A DNA stretch of 64,000 bases from the NCBI GenBank assembly GCA_028751875.1, contig CM054162.1, positions 205,532-269,531 on the forward strand, given 5' to 3'. Source of the stretch: Rapana venosa. Taxonomy: Eukaryota > Mollusca > Gastropoda > Neogastropoda > Muricidae. This document shows, piece after piece, positions 32,703-42,658 of this stretch (positions are counted from its first letter, which is position 1; every line of letters begins with the position of its first letter). Under the pieces are notes generated by a model that saw only the letters and a list, made by a program, of their open reading frames with translations, did no database searches and had not been told where the DNA came from. The translations under genes and the position numbers were made by a program.

Positions 32703-33300
32703 ACTCTGATGGTTTGCAAGAGCATCTACCAACCACAGCACCAATAGAGACAGTTGGGTCGAGTTGTTGTTGATTTCAATTTTACGTCTGTTCACTTCTA
32801 GTGATATTAGACGAGGGGGAACAAATGGAGGGGTGGATGTCTTATTCAGAACAAAAAATAGATAAATTAAAAAAAAATTAAAATTAACCCCCCCCAAAAA
32901 AAAACCCACCACCAACCATGCTTTTACAAAAAAAATCACATAAAGAAACTTGGCAATGCAACAGGAATTATAAAAACATAAAAACATGTCATTAACGTTA
33001 ATGCAACCATAACAAATGTCCTAAGGGACTGTGATAAAGGCCGTTAACAATTTCAAATGCCAGTTTTAAATTATTGAATATGCTGGTAAGAGAATTTGCA
33101 GTAAAATGGGGCATGAAAGGTTTTACACTCTGGCAGTCAAAAAGTATAATTATGAGTATTGGTGATATTCTCACCACATAGACATTTACCATTTTTGCTG
33201 AATTTGGTTATGAATGCATTTAGTTTCATTATATAAAATAAAGCAGTAATTCTTCTTGACGTAAAAACATTGACACAAGCCTTTGAATGGTTCACGACTG

Positions 33301-35301
33301 TTAAATTATGGTGTTAATTGCAGTTCTAGTTAAAGATCTATCATTTTGCTGATTAGTTTCGGTGACTTGTCTCCATGATTTTTGTTCTAGTAAGCTGTAC
33401 CCCTCTTTTAAAGATAGAAGCGCATGCAATTCTATTGCATCCGGTTCATGTTTTGCAACTTTTTTGGCAGCTCTATCCGCCCACTCATTTGGAAAGAATC
33501 CAGTGTGTGAAGGCACCCAACAAAAATTCACACTTATGCCCTTTAAGGTTAAGAGATGGATAACATGCTTAATTTCTAATATAATTTTGGAAGTTTTCTT
33601 ATAACATGGAAATTTTAAAGCATACAATACCGACTTAAAATCAACGCAAATAAGGATTTGAAATATATGCAATGGCAAATCAAGAATATAAATAAGACCC
33701 ATTAATATTGCTATTAGTTCTGCTGTAAATATCGAGTGATATTTACCAACATAGTATGATTTTTCAATTTTCAACGCTGGTATAACAAAAGCAGAACCTG
33801 TTTCTTGATTATCTAGATGTGATCCGTCTGTATAAATTTGTAAATGGTCAAAATACTTATGATGAATTTGGGATAGGACATCAGAAACCATAATATTCAA
33901 ATTGTCATTCTTGTTTACATTAGACACCTCTATGTCAAAGTGTGCTTTATTCATCTCCCATGATGGGCAAGGTAAGATTGCTTCTCGTGTGTCCATGCTG
34001 AGTTGATTGACTTCAGAGTTTTGCACCAGATCAAACACATATGCACTTATGGGCATTATAGAGGCAATATATTTCGCTCTTTTAGGAAAATCCAAATCTG
34101 ATTGTACTTCTATTTCTTCTGAAATAAAGTTTTCCGTGGTTTTGTTTCTAAGCACATATTTAGCACATGCCAGATGACGGTAATCATCTAAAGGCAACAT
34201 GCCCACTTCGTTATATGTTCCCAGGGCTGAGGCGTGATAAGGCACACCAAGAGCCAGCCTGTATGCTTTGCAGTCTATATTTTGAAACTTTTTAAGTAAA
34301 TACTTAGGAGCACTGAAAAATACCTCTTGGCCATACGATAATTTTGAACGAATAAGAGAAGTAGCTAAATATTTCAGATTTAATATGTCTTGGCCCCAGA
34401 ACTGTTTACTTACCATCTTCAAAAAGTTTAAGCCTTTCTTTGCTTTAGTTAAATTGTGTTCAATATGTGCATTCCAAGTTAGCTTAGAAGTGAGAATAAC
34501 ACCCAAGAACTTTACGGTATCTTTATACTCAATCACGTGGGTCCCAATTCTAAATGTTGGTAGCTCATCTGGATTACTGCCATTGTTAAAAAGCACAGTG
34601 TACGTTTTTTCTGTGGATAAAGTAAATCCATTTTCGAGCATATAGTTATCAATGTTGTTAACTTGGTTCTGGTATACCTTTTTAATGTAGTTTAATGCTC
34701 TTTTTGGTGTGTTTCGTTTCATAGAAACATTCATCCACATGTATATATCATCTGCATATTGCACTAAGACGACTTCCTTTGACAATTTTACAGGGAGATC
34801 ATGCAGCAAAACATTAAATAAGAGAGGCGATATTACAGAACCTTGAGGTAGTCCCATATGAAGAGATCTAAAATTTGAATATGATTTAGCTACTCTAACC
34901 TGTATACTTCTGTTAGTCAAAAAACCTTTAATATAGTGATAGAAATACCCAGAAAAACCCAGATTCTTAAGTTTATGTAGCAACTTAGCATGCCAAACTT
35001 GATCATACGCCTTTTTTATATATGCAAACTGAATTTTTATATGGGTTGATAGCTTAACGAAGTTATCTATGGCAGATCTATCTTTTTGAAAACCCGCTTG
35101 ATTGACCGGGATTATTTTATTTTTATCACAGAAGTACATAAGCCTTTTAATAATAATTCTCTCCATCGATTTGCAAGTATGTGAGGTCAAAGCAATTGGT
35201 CTGTAGCTAGATTTGTCTGTTCTGGGCTTTCCCTGTTTATGAATTGGAACGACAATGGACTGTTTCCACCTTACTGGCATAAACACTTCAATCAAAAACA
35301 T
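33301..35301 (-). pseudogene. I-like LINE reverse transcriptase and RNase H (666 codons)
   Basis: RT copies element RNA at the nicked target, and RNase H removes the RNA strand. RT motifs in order: YRPIALT (33-39), AGFQKDRSAID (69-79), KKAYDQVWH (96-104), GLPQGSVISPLLFN (150-163) and YADD (182-185). Motif A reads FAYIKKAYD, where the family pattern is F-L/V-D-L/F, so the catalytic Asp at residue 94 is Tyr. RNase H keeps all four acidic residues: TDGSH (Asp 492), FTAEL (Glu 528), ICVDFKS (Asp 554) and EWADRAA (Asp 609). It also has WVPSHTG (595-601). The frame is intact but the polymerase is probably dead. The upstream frames are separated by shifts. Confidence 0.85.
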
Positions 35302-36176
35302 TTATTGAACAGTTTATAAAGTAGAAAAAATGAAGTTTGCAGTAGATGTTTTAACATGTCATTAGAAACTGCATCTAATCCAACAGATGTTGTTGTTTTT
35401 TGGCTAGAGAGAGACAATAAAGCATCTCTAACTTCATCCACTGAAATTGGAGCATTAATGTATGAACTGTTGTCAGAGACTGGGTCGGCATATTCTGTTT
35501 TACTTTCCTCTTCTGTTCTATATTTCTTACACTTAAGTGACAAGCCTTCAAGACACATTGATTTTGAAAGCATGTCTGCAAATGCCTCTGCCTTTTCTAA
35601 ATTTGATGGAAATTCTTTGTTCTCCAGTCTCACTGGACAAGTTGGTAAACTAACACCTCTTTTCATTTCATGAATTTTTTCCCAAACCTTTTTAAGGTCC
35701 TTATGATTTGAAATTTCGGTGGTACAAAAAGAAGTCCAAAATTGTCTCTTAGCCTGAGCTACAACAAGGTTACAATGAATTTTAGTTTGTTTCTGTTTTA
35801 CATTATTTTCTGATGTTTTATCTTTTAAATAAATTTTATACATTAAGCGTTTATTTTTAACTGCTTCCTCACAAGTTGGTGTCCACCATATATTTCCCTG
35901 GTGTTTATTTGTTTTTAACGTATTAATTTTGTGGATAGATAAAGTGGCAGCCTGAAGGATGGTCTCAGTAAAAGTGGAATAGAAGTGGTCAATGTTGTCA
36001 GTGTCAAAGCTGTCAGTGTTGTAAACTGCTAGGATGTCTTCAAACTTCTGCCAATCAGCTTTTTTATAGTTAAATTTGGAGATTGTGTCTTCCTTGGTGT
36101 CACAGAAAGTTGTTGTTCCACCAAAATTTGTGATAATAGGCAGGTGATCGCGACCTTCTATAGGTTGACCACTCAC
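35292..36176 (-). pseudogene. I-like LINE linker between endonuclease and RT
   Basis: A 294-codon frame that begins with the end of the endonuclease (EGRDHLPIITNF) and continues through a Lys/Thr-rich linker with NIWWTPTCEEAVKNKRLMYK. That block is also found in the family copy at 55250 (NVWWNDTCQKAKEEKK). It ends with VDEVRDALLSLSSQKT and VGLDAVSNDMLKHL, the segment just before RT in I and jockey LINEs. A shift near 35297 separates it from the RT frame by only a few bases (LYKLFNKCF, then FLIEVFMPVRWKQS in the next frame). The frame is probably continuous in the intact element. Confidence 0.8.
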
Positions 36177-36302
36177 ACTCTGGAGCTAATGCAGGAGACA
36201 CAAATAACAGATCTAAAGCTGATGCTTTGTGACTAGCAATGTCTGGAATTCTGGTGACACTGCCGTCATTTAGCAAGCATAGACATGAATCAACTATGTT
36301 TT

Positions 36303-36767
36303 CTACAAATCGATTATGAGATATTTTTCTACATTCTTTATCCCAGAAGGGGCATGTGCATTAAAATCTCCTGCTATGAACCACTTTTCATTGTCTTTAA
36401 GGTTGTGTATCCACTCAGTATTCAGTTCATTTGGTCCCTTAGGCAGATATACAGATACAGTATTTATTATTAGACTTTTTCCAAAACTTACTCGTGCTGC
36501 ACATGAATGTATATCTGAGGTCTGGTTAGGCACTGGTGAGGGACACATGCAGTAATCCACCCCTTCCTGAATGTATATGGCTGCACTGATTTTTGTTACA
36601 GCATCGACTTGCTGATAGACAGGTGGATAATAATAGCCAGGCAGCTTGGGCAGCTTACTTTTAGTTACTTTGAGTGATTGTAACATCACTATCTGATAAT
36701 GATTTTCAGCAAGATGCTGGGTTAAATATGGCAGATTAGTGAAAATAGATCTAGCATTCCACTGCAT
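36303..36767 (-). pseudogene. I-like LINE endonuclease domain, N-terminal part
   Basis: The frame starts MQWNARSIFTNLPYLTQHL; WNARS is the Asn-bearing first motif of the AP-endonuclease superfamily. Where the family normally has a Glu (QE or SE followed by T/P), this copy has MLQSLKVTKSKLP, with Ser in the Glu position. Later come SVYLPKGPNELN and GDFNAHAP, the Asp/Asn motif. The frame runs out after about 154 residues at a frameshift near 36310. The next motif continues in another frame (NRFVENIVDSCLCLLN), then a third (EGRDHLPII, where SDH is usual). The start ATG was chosen because the homologous copy at 54527 starts a few codons earlier in the same frame. Confidence 0.8.
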
Positions 36768-36790
36768 GATGGAAAACTGCTTCGTTGTTT

Positions 36791-37379
36791 GGTAGGCATA
36801 ATAAAGTACAACGTTTAAAAAAACACTAATAGATTAATAACAAAACAAACCCAACCCAGAAAAAGACTTTACCAAACAAACAATAAAAAAATACAAAAAA
36901 AAAATAATAAACAATGTTAACTGACTAAAGAATTTTAAACTTAAGACAAATAAATCATTCAAGAAAGTTCACACTGGATCAAGTAAAAACAGCTGGTACA
37001 GATGTGAGCAAAACTGAATAATACCATAGCTAGTGCACTGCAAGTTACTACACATAAATTACCAGTCAGTGTTTCTTAACACATTAAAATGATTAGGTCT
37101 AGGCTGTCTCCACCATGGGTACTGGCAGTCCTGGAAAGTGACTGGCCACTGGCTAGATCTGTACACTGGTTGCTGAACGTAGTGATCATAGGTAGATCTA
37201 TAGGAGGGTACCTCGGTCGAGTTGTTTAAAATGTTAGCTTCTATCTTTAAAGCCTTGTTAAGACTAAAGAAAACAGGATAGGCTTTCTAAAGCAAAGTCA
37301 CAATGACTGGTGACAGACACCTGTCTATTGCCAGTCAGGGACCAGAGCTTGCACTGGGTCTAACTGGCACCTGAAGCTG
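36791..37379. other. No gene seen; AT-rich then mixed sequence
   Basis: An A-rich stretch (36800-36910) is followed by about 450 bp with no coding signal that I recognise. It may be the upstream noncoding part of the I-like LINE or the insertion site. Confidence 0.4.
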
Positions 37380-37700
37380 TCAGCTCAGCAGCTAAAGAGT
37401 TCAAAGTGTCTGGTGGTTTGGTTCTCGTTGGTGCCCAATCTTTCCCCCATCCACTAGACCTTGAGTGGTGGTTTGGACACTAGTCCTTCAGATGAGACAT
37501 TACAAGAGAAAATGTGTACCGCAGCTTTAACCAACACACAACAGCCCTGGGAGGCAAGAACATGGTTCCTATGACTTACGTAGAGAAAGCCTCTCTGATT
37601 AGTGAAACAATCACACATGCTGGCAGGAAAAGTACCAAAACAGTGGCGCTGCTCTTGGAGTGATGCTATTCCATGCCGATATGTATATGCAATGCTTTGA
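37380..37700 (+). mobile_element. tRNA-derived SINE, diverged
   Basis: Plus strand: a weak tRNA-like head around 37380-37440 (GGTTTGGTTCTCGTTGGTGC), then CCCCCATCCACTAGACC, GAGTGGTGGTTTGG and CTAGTCCTTCAGATGAGAC, all shared in order with the SINE at 48780-49150. The 3' part (37548-37655) is shared with the orphan fragment at 2815-2915. Confidence 0.65.
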
Positions 37701-37964
37701 AGTGGTACTCCATGCAGCACAGTACCTGGTATGGTGGAAGCTCTATCCTCTGTTCTGAGGAAGATACTTACCCCAAGAAGTTGGCAAATGAGAACAATGC
37801 TGACACCAAAGATAGGAGCGATCATAAGATGAACAATGCTCCAGCAGAATCACACCAGTTGCTAATATCTGGATGATTATATTTCTGTCATGGTCCAGGC
37901 CAAAATCCGTGTCTGTTATTGACATTTACAAGTGTGAAGGTCTACAATGGAATATTGTTATTTT

Positions 37965-38077
37965 GTACAATGTTATGTCGAGATTGCCTTCAGCAAAAAC
38001 AAGCTCTTAGCATAATGACCTGCACTCTCCTCTAAAGAGCCAAACAAAATAATCTGAAGTCGGAGTGTGGCTGCCAA
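37965..38077 (+). repeat. Dispersed repeat, inverted relative to 59418-59520
   Basis: About 110 bp. GAGATTGCCTTCAGC, ACAAGCTCTTA, GCACTCTCCT, AAGTCGGAGT and TGGCTGCC occur here in the same order as in the reverse complement of 59418-59520. Family unknown; probably the 3' part of a transposable element. Confidence 0.6.
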
Positions 38078-38560
38078 TATGCCTTCAGCGCCTAAGTTTT
38101 ATTACAGTTGTTCATTAAAGCATTGACGCTGGGGGCAACAGCTAAGTGAGAGGCTGTATGATCAGTGGCTTTCCCACTCATGGCATTCCACTTTACAGCT
38201 TAATCTTTAGTGAGTGACTGATTCTCTGACTAGGAGTCCTAACTTGCAAAATGCTCATGTGCTGCAGCCCTGGGGGCTGGCTGACCTTTGGAGAGCATCT
38301 CCACCACTGACTCTCCATGTGATGTGGGCAAGACATCTCCACTATAATCAATTTTCTGCCCAATTTTCAAAACAGCAGCTGACTCCTGAGCTGTTCTGGA
38401 GGCCATTGTCGAAGACAATGAACAAACATATATAGCCTGGAACTTTAAACAGTCCTACCCGCAAACTTCCCTTTAAGTGTACAGTTTCAATCCCACAGTG
38501 ATTCCCAGGTTGAGTCATAGTGCATATACTGGAAACACCCGGGATGCTAAACTGGGGGTT
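38078..38560. other. No gene or known repeat seen
   Basis: Ordinary-looking unique sequence with only short open frames. It contains a small perfect inverted repeat, CATTGTC-GAA-GACAATG, near 38404-38420. Confidence 0.4.
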
Positions 38561-38562
38561 GT

Positions 38563-38616
38563 GCAAAACTATCAGCAGCAACAACAGCAACAACAACAAT
38601 AGCAACAACAACAACA
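38563..38616. repeat. (CAA)n microsatellite
   Basis: About 50 bp of CAA/CAG-type triplets (AGCAGCAACAACAGCAACAA). Confidence 0.9.
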
Positions 38617-39226
38617 TCCTCTGTTAGGTCAGATACCTGTGTTGGTGACCCAAACTTGATGACCTAAGTCAACTACACACTGCACATGGTTCAGGGGCTT
38701 TCCCATCCCCATCAACTGCACTGGTGTTTCCCATGCATGCCCACGCTGGAGTGTCTCTTCTTGTTTCTCTTTCAGCTGTAGGCTGCTGCTTGCTGACCAC
38801 ACGTTTTTCCTAACATACAGTGGCTTTTTTTCTCAAGTCAAGCTAGGGGAGACAAGTCGAAGCAGCAGTAGTGTGGTATAAGAAGAGGTTCGCTCTAGGG
38901 ACCCAGGCTCTGCACTGACCACACTGCACTGCCACAGCCATGGTGCTGTGTTATTCCTGAAAATGCCAACTGCAAAACTTTTTTGACAGAACGTTATTTA
39001 GTGACACCAAAAGAATGAGTAGAATAAAGAAAAAGCAGCAAAAAATGGAAGTCCCCAAACCTAAGCAGATGTGGCCATGAAGATGCCATGCTGTAGTACG
39101 TTCACTTACTGCACCAGGTTTGAGGTGAAGCAGCAGAAGCAGAAGAAGACAAAGAGGTCCAGCCCAGCAGTGCACATAGTGTTGCTCTGTATTTTGTGCC
39201 AGTGACCTAATACACAAAGAAGTTCA
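38617..39226. other. No gene or known repeat seen
   Basis: About 600 bp of unique-looking sequence without coding signal, directly before the 53-bp satellite. Confidence 0.4.
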
Positions 39227-40612
39227 TGCAGGACTGAGGTAAGAGAACAGTGCTGCAGCGCCAACTAAATCCCCAAATAAGCAGGACTGAGGTAAGAGAA
39301 CAGTGCTGCAGCAGCGCCAGCTAAATCCCCAAATAAGCAGGACTGAGGTAAGAGAACAGTGCTGCAGCGCCAGCTAAATCCCCAAATAAGCAGGACTGAG
39401 GTAAGAGAACAGTGCTGCAGCGCCAGCTAAATCCCCAAATAAGCAGGACTGAGGTAAGAGAACAGTGCTGCAGCGCCAGCTAAATCCCCAAATAAGCAGG
39501 ACTGAGGTAAGAGAACAGTGCTGCAGCAGCGCCAGCTAAATCCCCAAATAAGCAGGACTGAGGTAAGAGAACAGTGCTGCAGCGCCAGCTAAATAAGCAG
39601 GACTGAGGTAAGAGAACAGTGCTGCAGCGCCAGCTAAATCCCCAAATAAGCAGGACTGAGGTAAGAGAACAGTGCTGCAGCGCCAGCTAAATCCTCAAAT
39701 AAGCAGGACTGAGGTAAGAGAACAGTGCTGCAGCGCCAGCTAAATCCCCAAATAAGCAGGACTGAGGTAAGAGAACAGTGCTGCAGCGCCAGCTAAATCC
39801 CCAAATAAGCAGGACTGAGGTAAGAGAACAGTGCTGCAGCGCCAGCTAAATCCCCAAATAAGCAGGACTGAGGTAAGAGAACAGTGCTGCAGCGCCAGCT
39901 AAATCCCCAAATAAGCAGGACTGAGGTAAGAGAACAGTGCTGCAGCGCCAGCTAAATCCCCAAATAAGCAGGACTGAGGTAAGAGAACAGTGCTGCAGCG
40001 CCAGCTAAATCCCCAAATAAGCAGGACTGAGGTAAGAGAACAGTGCTGCAGCGCCAGCTAAATCCCCAAATAAGCAGGACTGAGGTAAGAGAACAGTGCT
40101 GCAGCGCCAGCTAAATCCCCAAATAAACAGGACTGAGGTAAGAGAACAGTGCTGCAGCGCCAGCTAAATCCCCAAATAAACAGGACTGAGGTAAGAGAAC
40201 AGTGCTGCAGCGCCAGCTAAATCCCCAAATAAGCAGGACTGAGGTAAGAGAACAGTGCTGCAGCGCCAGTTTAAATCCCCAAATAAGCAGGACTGAGGTA
40301 AGAGAACAGTGCTGCTGCAGCGCCAGCTAAATCCCCAAATAAGCAGGACTGAGGTAAGAGAACAGTGCTGCAGCGCCAGCTAAATCCCCAAATAAGCAGG
40401 ACTGAGGTAAGAGAACAGTGCTGCAGCGCCAGCTAATCCCCAAATAAGCAGGACTGAGGTAAGAGAACAGTGCTGCAGCGCCAGCTAAATCCCCAAATAA
40501 ACAGGACTGAGGTAAGAGAACAGTGCTGCAGCGCCAGCTAAATCCCCAAATAAGCAGGACTGAGGTAAGAGAACAGTGCTGCAGCGCCAGCTAAATCCCC
40601 AAATAAACAGGA
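39227..40612 (+). repeat. 53-bp satellite, about 26 units
   Basis: About 26 head-to-tail units of 53 bp with core GACTGAGGTAAGAGAACAGT and GCGCCAGCTAAATCCCC. Units are nearly identical. Variants are a 56-bp form with an extra GCA triplet, a short form lacking TCCCCAAA (about 39588), and AAACAGG for AAGCAGG. Each unit contains GAGGTAAGAG, a strong match to the 5' splice-site consensus on the plus strand. High identity suggests recent amplification. It ends at GGAGTAGCGACCTGCAGG. Confidence 0.95.
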
Positions 40613-40848
40613 GTAGCGACCTGCAGGAGGCAGTTCAAGATAAAACATCGCCAGTGTTCTGAGGGAGATGAAGGCACTGGGGAAATAACGAATTCTAACG
40701 ACAAACATATCAACATTTTTTGTCACGCCAATTTCTTTGCTGGACATGGTAGAAGATGTACGTTAACGCCATCGCACAATTTGATGCAGTCTGACTGCAG
40801 TGATTACAGTGGTGATGGGGGAAATCACAGGGCAGCCGACTGAAAGAC

Positions 40849-40922
40849 ATAATTCTGTGCATAATTGTGTGCATTACTCATTGCCATTTCTCTCTCTGTG
40901 TCTGGATGCTGGTGTCTTTCTG
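40849..40922 (+). repeat. Truncated 5' LTR
   Basis: About 75 bp matching 42693-42766 of the 3' LTR (CATTTCTCTCTCTGTGTCTG, GGATGCTGGT). It then jumps straight into gag sequence at GAGCTCAAGGCCTC, so the rest of the LTR, the primer binding site and most of gag are deleted. Confidence 0.8.
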
Positions 40923-41158
40923 AGCTCAAGGCCTCGAGAGGTTTAGATGGAAGGAATGGTAAGTCCCAATCCGAATCTGGAACTGATGAGAGTTTGGCTA
41001 GACAGGATAGCTCTGAGCAGAAGCCAGGCCAGGGTGTTAGGTCTCAGAAGGGCTTAGGACCTGTCAGTTCTGAAGGGAGACCTAGCAGAGGGGAAGCCCA
41101 TCAGCCACCTGTCTGTTTCAAGTGTGGAAGGGGTGGTCATTTCGCTAGAGAGTGCAGG
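40923..41158 (+). pseudogene. gag C-terminus with a CCHC zinc knuckle
   Basis: A Ser/Gly/Gln-rich stretch ends in CFKCGRGGHFAREC, a perfect C-x2-C-x4-H-x4-C zinc knuckle, the nucleocapsid RNA-binding motif of LTR retrotransposons. An apparent start ATG at 40865 lies in the LTR part and is not the true gag start, because the N-terminal two thirds of gag are missing. A TAA stop (41159-41161) follows the knuckle, and the protease continues in the same frame. In the intact element gag and pol may be one frame, or this may be a nonsense mutation. Confidence 0.75.
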
Positions 41159-41161
41159 TAA

Positions 41162-41653
41162 TACAAAGTAGTCTCTGCAGTGTTCAGGCAGGATTGTTCT
41201 GGGTACCAAACCCCAGGGTCTCCACCCAGCTTGTGCGTCCCATGTGCGTCTAAAGTGTACACTCCTCGGTGTGAAGCCATGGTTGATGGTCAGGTTGTCG
41301 GAGGGTTGCGAGACGCCGGAGCTCACATGATTGTGGCTGCTTGTAGGTTGGTCTCTCCACAGTCTTTCACTGGAGCAACGGTGCGGGTAGTCCTAGCAGA
41401 GTCTAAGTGCCCATCTGTGCTGCCTATCGCCCTGGTTGACTTCCATTCTCCATTTATCCGTGATCGTTTCGACGAAGCTGTGATGGAAGCACCAGTCATG
41501 GATGTTCTCATTGGAAATGTAGCCTGGGAAACAGGTGGTACTATCATGAGAGTTCCTGTGTATGCTGACCCTAAGATTGTTGGAGTCACAGAAGCTAGGA
41601 CTCGGGCTGATCAGAAGTCAAAGCCTGTCCCAACTATTCCTGGGCTGGGTGTG
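41162..41653 (+). pseudogene. Retropepsin-like aspartic protease domain
   Basis: The protease would cut the Gag-Pol precursor. In frame with the knuckle, it begins with a Cys-containing spacer (CVPCASKVYTPRC) and continues EAMVDGQVVGGLRDAGAHMI. The active-site triplet, D-T/S-G in retropepsins, is D-A-G here (about 41313-41321), so Thr/Ser is Ala. The flap and second half follow as ALVDFHSPFI and VMDVLIGNVAW; the LIGN block is the typical retropepsin C-terminal motif. It ends at an in-frame TAA (41654-41656). Length, about 160 residues with the spacer, is normal. The Ala may reduce activity or may reflect decay. Confidence 0.75.
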
Positions 41654-41656
41654 TAA

Positions 41657-42056
41657 GGGACTCGTGATGAGTTAGGAAGGAAACAGAAGCAAGATCCAAG
41701 CTTGCAAGGGATGAGAGATCTGGCAGAGAGTAATGCCACTATAAGGACAAGGTCTGGGAACGTTTCATTTCAGTACCAGCAAGGAGTTCTTGTCCGGTCG
41801 TTCCAGGGTCACTGTGGTTCTGTCAGTCAGGTCTGTGTTCCTAAGGACCTCCATGTCACTGTGATGCAGCTGGGGCATCAAACTCCCATGTCAGGTCATC
41901 TGGGAGCAAGGCAGACACGTGACAAGATTTTCAGGGACTACTACTGGCCAGGGATGTGTGCAGATATCAGGCGCTATGTCAAGTTCTGTAATTCCTGTCG
42001 GAAGACTGTGGCAAAGGTAAGTGTGGCCAGGGTGCTCCCATGGTCGAGATTCCTTC
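41657..42056 (+). pseudogene. Integrase N-terminal zinc-binding (HHCC) domain
   Basis: Same frame as the protease, after the TAA. GTRDELGRKQKQDPSLQ is the usual lead-in to a gypsy integrase. The zinc domain reads MQLGHQTPMSGHLGARQTRD, then YYWPGMCADIRRYVKFCNSC, giving H-x8-H and C-x2-C in the right spacing. The catalytic core (D,D-35-E) should follow but is absent: after FCNSCRKTVAK the sequence loses similarity near 42030-42060, at a deletion. The domain follows the protease directly. In most gypsy elements RT and RNase H would lie between them. Confidence 0.8.
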
Positions 42057-42099
42057 GCTCAAAAGGATTTCACTCTTTTCCACTTCCTGGAGAATGTCA

Positions 42100-42210
42100 G
42101 GCCCAGCAGTGGACAACTGGTAGGAGGCTCACTGCAGTTGCCGTTATTTCAAAGCCCCGTTCCTGGTGGAGGAGGTGTTGGGGCAGATGTCCTTGACCGT
42201 TTGCTAGGGG
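42100..42210 (+). pseudogene. RNase H C-terminal end, after the integrase piece
   Basis: In another frame (42021-42323) the segment GQLVGGSLQLPLFQ, then VPGGGGVGADVLDRLLG, matches the pattern at the end of gypsy RNase H (a W/SLxLQ block, then V/I-x-G-x-x-N-V-x-A-D-x-L-S-R). The Asn and Ser positions are changed. Only about 35 residues remain. Its place downstream of the integrase domain is the key point: it suggests RT/RNase H came after integrase in the parent. The match is short and made by eye, so this is a moderate call. Confidence 0.45.
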
Positions 42211-42658
42211 AAGTGCTTGGTCATGTCTTAGGGCCACGTAGTTTTTTGTTTTTTAGGGAAGTTAAGTACCTTGTAGTGTGGGCTAAATTTTCAGGTTCTT
42301 TTTATTCCAGTGTGAATGGGTAGGTCTGTGTTGCCTTGGTTCTCTTGTGTGGAAATTGCTTCCAGGTTTTGGTGTTGGAACTTTAAGAAGGTGTATATTA
42401 TTTTATGGCGCGGAGGTAGCCTGGGGTCATATCATGTCTTGGGGAACCTGTTGCTGGGATTGGTTGTTGCTTGTGTTGATTGACATTGTGGCCTGCTATC
42501 GCTGGGTCAGTTGTCACCAAGCTGGTTGTTGCCAGGTGTTTCTTTTCGTTGTAGTGACACTTTGTCACCAGGCTGATTAGTAGTGTCTGTGTTGTGTTTC
42601 ATTGTTCATTATGCTCACCTTGTCTTGGTTATGGTTCAAACCAGGTGGTTTGAATTTA

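Larger units (their letters stand above)
30268..32752 (-). repeat. Right arm of the large inverted duplication (partner 2916-4876)
   Basis: Same content as 2916-4876 on the opposite strand, in mirrored order: 32-bp minisatellite, RRM block, GT/AC microsatellite, coiled-coil block, SINE, 2A-like block and GA/CT microsatellite. The outer end stops at TGTCTCTATTGGTGCTGT (about 32752), the same point as the left arm. The minisatellite is far longer here (23 units against five and a part). Confidence 0.85.
32753..36790 (-). mobile_element. I-like LINE with endonuclease, RT and RNase H (copy 1)
   Basis: From about 36770 down, the minus strand encodes an endonuclease, a linker, a reverse transcriptase and an RNase H, then about 500 bp of 3' noncoding sequence ending in A-rich DNA near 32880-32900. 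RNase H after RT is characteristic of the I group of LINEs (I, Nimb and relatives). A family member on the plus strand at 53435-55440 shares the endonuclease. Three frameshifts (near 36310, 36180 and 35297) break ORF2, but the RT/RNase H part is open for 666 codons, so this is one of the youngest coding relics in the window. No ORF1 is seen upstream, so the copy is probably 5'-truncated. Confidence 0.85.

Noticed and set aside
33301..36767. Active, intact LINE
   Set aside because: Three frameshifts in ORF2 and loss of the motif A Asp rule out activity of this copy as assembled.
39227..40612. CRISPR-like array (53-bp units)
   Set aside because: Units are contiguous and nearly identical, with no variable spacers and no cas genes, in a eukaryotic genome. 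It is a satellite. The 46-bp, 75-bp and 13-bp arrays are rejected for the same reason.
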